This document shows, piece by piece, positions 6,460-8,044 of a stretch of DNA of 8,044 nucleotides. A model generated the notes under the pieces. It was not told the DNA's origin. It made no database searches and saw only the letters and a program-made list of their open reading frames with translations. The stretch's first letter is position 1. Every line of letters begins with the position of its first letter. The position numbers were made by a program, and so were the translations under genes. Source of the DNA: Actinomycetota bacterium. GTDB taxonomy: Bacteria; Actinomycetota; Acidimicrobiia; Acidimicrobiales; Ilumatobacteraceae. The DNA lies in contig SXWG01000213.1 in assembly GCA_005789925.1 (NCBI GenBank), positions 1 to 8,044 on the forward strand, written 5' to 3'.

Positions 6460-6465
6460 ACATTA
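6460..6465 (-). promoter_or_regulatory. Candidate -10 element of the dehydrogenase gene (leaderless)
   Basis: TAATGT on the minus strand ends 6 bases before the GTG start. In actinobacterial leaderless genes the TANNNT element sits about 6-8 bases before the start codon, so transcription would begin at the GTG. No convincing -35 hexamer is visible. Confidence 0.5.
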
Positions 6466-6471
6466 CGGAGC

Positions 6472-6491
6472 GAGCAGGCGTCCGCCTGCTC
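6472..6491. promoter_or_regulatory. Perfect inverted repeat in the divergent promoter region, candidate operator
   Basis: GAGCAGGCG, a 2-base spacer TC, then CGCCTGCTC: two exactly complementary 9-base arms. The element lies halfway between the two candidate -10 hexamers, where the -35 regions of both divergent promoters should be. CGGAG at 6466-6470 and CTCCG at 6489-6493 allow an alternative, bulged pairing. There is no T-run on either side and both genes point away from it, so a terminator is unlikely. A dimeric regulator site acting on both genes is the simplest reading, but the regulator is unknown. Confidence 0.5.
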
Positions 6492-6499
6492 CGAAACGG

Positions 6500-6505
6500 T
6501 ACGGT
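6500..6505 (+). promoter_or_regulatory. Candidate -10 element of the membrane protein gene (leaderless)
   Basis: TACGGT ends 7 bases before the ATG at 6513, and no Shine-Dalgarno is present. The spacing fits a leaderless transcript that begins at the start codon. The hexamer is part of a tandem ACGGT-ACGGT repeat (6496-6505), so the match to TANNNT could be accidental. Confidence 0.42.
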
Positions 6506-6512
6506 CACATCT

Positions 6513-7514
6513 ATGGCAGTTATCGCGGCGGTGATGACAGCAGCCCTGTCGCTGTTGTCGTTGACCCCTGGTCTTGCTGGCGACGGCAACGCAGCAGGAG
6601 CAAGAGACACCGAAAGCATCGTCACGTCGGTGACGCCCCAGCCTCCCGCGGCCGTGCGAGTGGACATCGTCGGTTTCGATTCGTTTCTGCGAGTGCGCAG
6701 CGATGGGGTGAAAGTCGAGGTGTCGGGGTACGAGAACGAGTCGTACATCCGTATCGACGCTGACGGCACGGTGTGGGTCAATGATCGATCCATCACCCGA
6801 GCCATGAACGAGTCGCGTTATGGGAACTCCAGCGCAGCTGCTGATTCGACGAGGTTCTCAACGACCGAGACCGACTGGCAGAAGATCGGTTCGGACGGCA
6901 CGGTCATGTGGCATGACCATCGGTCGCATTGGATGAGCCCGAAACCTCCAGCGACAATCGATGCACGCGGGAAGATTCAGGACTGGGTCGTTCCGATCAC
7001 AATCGACGGTGTCGCCACAGATGTTCGTGGTGAGATGTATTTGCGTGAGCGTGCGACTGCATGGTGGTGGATGTTCGGATTGCTCGCTGTCATCGCTGTC
7101 ACCCTTCTGTCGTTTCGCTCACGATCAATCGTGGACCTTGCAATCTTCAAAGTCGGCGCGTCGGCACTTGCTGCCGGTGCGTGGCAGATGGTCGGGCTTC
7201 CATCTGCAGCGCGCCCTGCTCCGTTGCTGTTCGGTTTTGGAGCGGTCGCCGCTCTCGCAGCAATGGTCTCGATGTTCTTGCGCTCACGCCGTTCAGATTC
7301 GATTGCTGCTCCTGCATTCGTCGCAGGTGCGGGATTGTCGCTGGTGATTGGTGCGTGGTTGGCACGAATTTATGTTCAGTCGGCGTACGTACCTGGCGCC
7401 GACGACGCCCAGTGGATCGTGCGAGCTCTGGTGCCGATGATGTTGGCAGCCGGCATCGTCGGAGTCATCGACGGAGTTCGCCGAACAGCGTTTCCGCCGA
7501 TGGCCGTGAAGTGA
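6513..7514 (+). CDS. Membrane protein of unknown function with extracytoplasmic WHDHRSHW domain
   Basis: A 333-residue protein, function unknown. The first 22 residues form a hydrophobic signal or anchor (AVIAAVMTAALSLLSLTPGLAG) that lacks the usual positive charge at its start. No in-frame start codon lies close upstream, so the ATG stands. Residues about 23-182 form an extracytoplasmic domain with two similar short segments, YIRIDADGTVWVN (78-90) and KIGSDGTVMWHDHRSHWM (124-141), followed by DWVVPITIDGVATDVRGEMYL (157-177). Five membrane segments follow at about 183-201, 207-229, 237-256, 264-286 and 300-321. From memory, actinobacterial genomes often hold uncharacterised membrane proteins with the same WHDHR-HWM and W-VP--VDG pattern. 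The three His and the Asp in WHDHRSH look able to bind a metal, but this is not shown. It is read away from the dehydrogenase from a shared 59-base promoter region and converges on the sigma factor gene with 9 bases between the stop codons. Confidence 0.85.
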   Translation: MAVIAAVMTAALSLLSLTPGLAGDGNAAGARDTESIVTSVTPQPPAAVRVDIVGFDSFLRVRSDGVKVEVSGYENESYIRIDADGTVWVNDRSITRAMNESRYGNSSAAADSTRFSTTETDWQKIGSDGTVMWHDHRSHWMSPKPPATIDARGKIQDWVVPITIDGVATDVRGEMYLRERATAWWWMFGLLAVIAVTLLSFRSRSIVDLAIFKVGASALAAGAWQMVGLPSAARPAPLLFGFGAVAALAAMVSMFLRSRRSDSIAAPAFVAGAGLSLVIGAWLARIYVQSAYVPGADDAQWIVRALVPMMLAAGIVGVIDGVRRTAFPPMAVK

Positions 7515-7523
7515 CGTGACGTA

Positions 7524-8044
7524 CTAGACGGACAAGAGGTCGCGTGCACCAGTGTCAGAACTGGGGTGACGCAACTTGCTCATCGCGCGCGCTTCGATTT
7601 GACGGATGCGTTCGCGCGTGAGGTTGAAGTGTTCGCCGACTTCTTCGAGCGTGCGTGGCTCGCCCTTGCCGTCGAGTCCGAAACGAAGTTTCAGAATTTC
7701 CCGCTCACGCTCGTCGAGCGGTGCGAGTAGTCGCTGAATTTCTTCGGGCAACAACGACGTGGCTGCTTCCTCGAAAGGTGACACGGCGGAGCGGTCTTCC
7801 ACGACGTCGCCCAGCTCAGCATCGCCGTCTTCGCGCAATGGCTCGGACAGTGACAATGGCTCGGCAGCGAATCGGAGTGCTTCAGTGACCTTGTCTTCTG
7901 GCATCTCGACTTCTTTGGCCAACTCAGCCAACGTTGCCGGACGGCCGTACTTCAGCTCGAGACGCGAGCGAGCCTTCTGTAGACGGGCGAGAGTGTCGCC
8001 GGCGTGCACCGGGAGGCGAATGGTGCGGCCGGTGTTTGCGATGC
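7524..8044 (-). CDS. Sigma-70 family RNA polymerase sigma factor, RpoD/SigA-like, regions 3-4 (cut by window end)
   Basis: The C-terminal 172 residues of a primary-type sigma factor that directs RNA polymerase to promoters; its N-terminal part (regions 1-2) lies beyond the right window edge. The visible start IANTGRTIRLPVHAGDTL is the junction of regions 2.4 and 3.0 of RpoD-like factors. Region 3 follows (LELKYGRPATLAELAKEVEM and KVTEALRFAAEPLSLSEPL), then the acidic region 3.2 finger (REDGDAELGDVVEDRSAVSP). Region 4 starts at LAPLDEREREILKLRFGLDG and ends with the -35-binding helix-turn-helix TLEEVGEHFNLTRERIRQIE and ARAMSKLRHP. No frameshift or missing motif is seen. An in-frame GTG at 8009 is not the start, because the conserved sequence continues through it to the edge. 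Whether this is the housekeeping factor or a close alternative (SigB/HrdB type) cannot be decided without regions 1-2. Confidence 0.95.
   Translation of the reverse strand, partial: IANTGRTIRLPVHAGDTLARLQKARSRLELKYGRPATLAELAKEVEMPEDKVTEALRFAAEPLSLSEPLREDGDAELGDVVEDRSAVSPFEEAATSLLPEEIQRLLAPLDEREREILKLRFGLDGKGEPRTLEEVGEHFNLTRERIRQIEARAMSKLRHPSSDTGARDLLSV

Overview
The window looks like a chromosomal piece of a high-GC actinobacterium. The gene content and the order of the Tad genes fit Actinobacteria. The moderate GC content, the FeS-type photolyase and the general protein style suggest an aquatic Acidimicrobiia (Ilumatobacter-like) lineage, but that rank is inferred. Coding density is very high: no gap exceeds about 70 bases, and I see no tRNA, rRNA, CRISPR array or insertion sequence.

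Layout. (1) Bases 2-199, + strand: the C-terminal end of an unidentified protein with a Gly/Arg/His-rich tail. (2) Bases 252-5410, - strand: seven tightly packed genes, read from right to left as TadZ/CpaE-like ATPase, TadA secretion ATPase, one TadB/TadC-type membrane platform protein, Flp pilin, TadE minor pilin, a STAS-domain protein and an FeS-type cryptochrome/photolyase. A D-2-hydroxyacid dehydrogenase gene (5482-6453) lies 70 bases upstream in the same direction and could share the transcript. (3) Bases 6454-6512: a 59-base divergent promoter region with a perfect 9+2+9 inverted repeat. Both flanking genes have a TANNNT -10-like hexamer only 6-7 bases before the start codon, which suggests leaderless mRNAs. 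(4) Bases 6513-7514, + strand: a membrane protein of unknown function with a WHDHRSHW motif. (5) Bases 7524-8044, - strand: regions 3-4 of a principal-type sigma-70 factor, converging on the membrane protein gene with 9 bases between them.

How the genes work together. The Tad genes encode the core of a type IVc (Flp) pilus for a monoderm cell: TadZ-like localisation factor, motor ATPase, inner-membrane platform, and two prepilins with intact class III cleavage sites (G|QATTEY and G|QSTVEF). The order matches the small mycobacterial cluster Rv3660c-Rv3654c, with two differences. A single 347-residue protein appears to replace TadB plus TadC, and a STAS protein occupies the place of the last pilin-like gene. 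The prepilin peptidase must be encoded elsewhere. The STAS gene ends in a 4-base GTGA overlap with the photolyase start, so a light-dependent DNA-repair or sensory flavoprotein is translationally linked to the end of a pilus operon. That link is the most unusual feature of the window.
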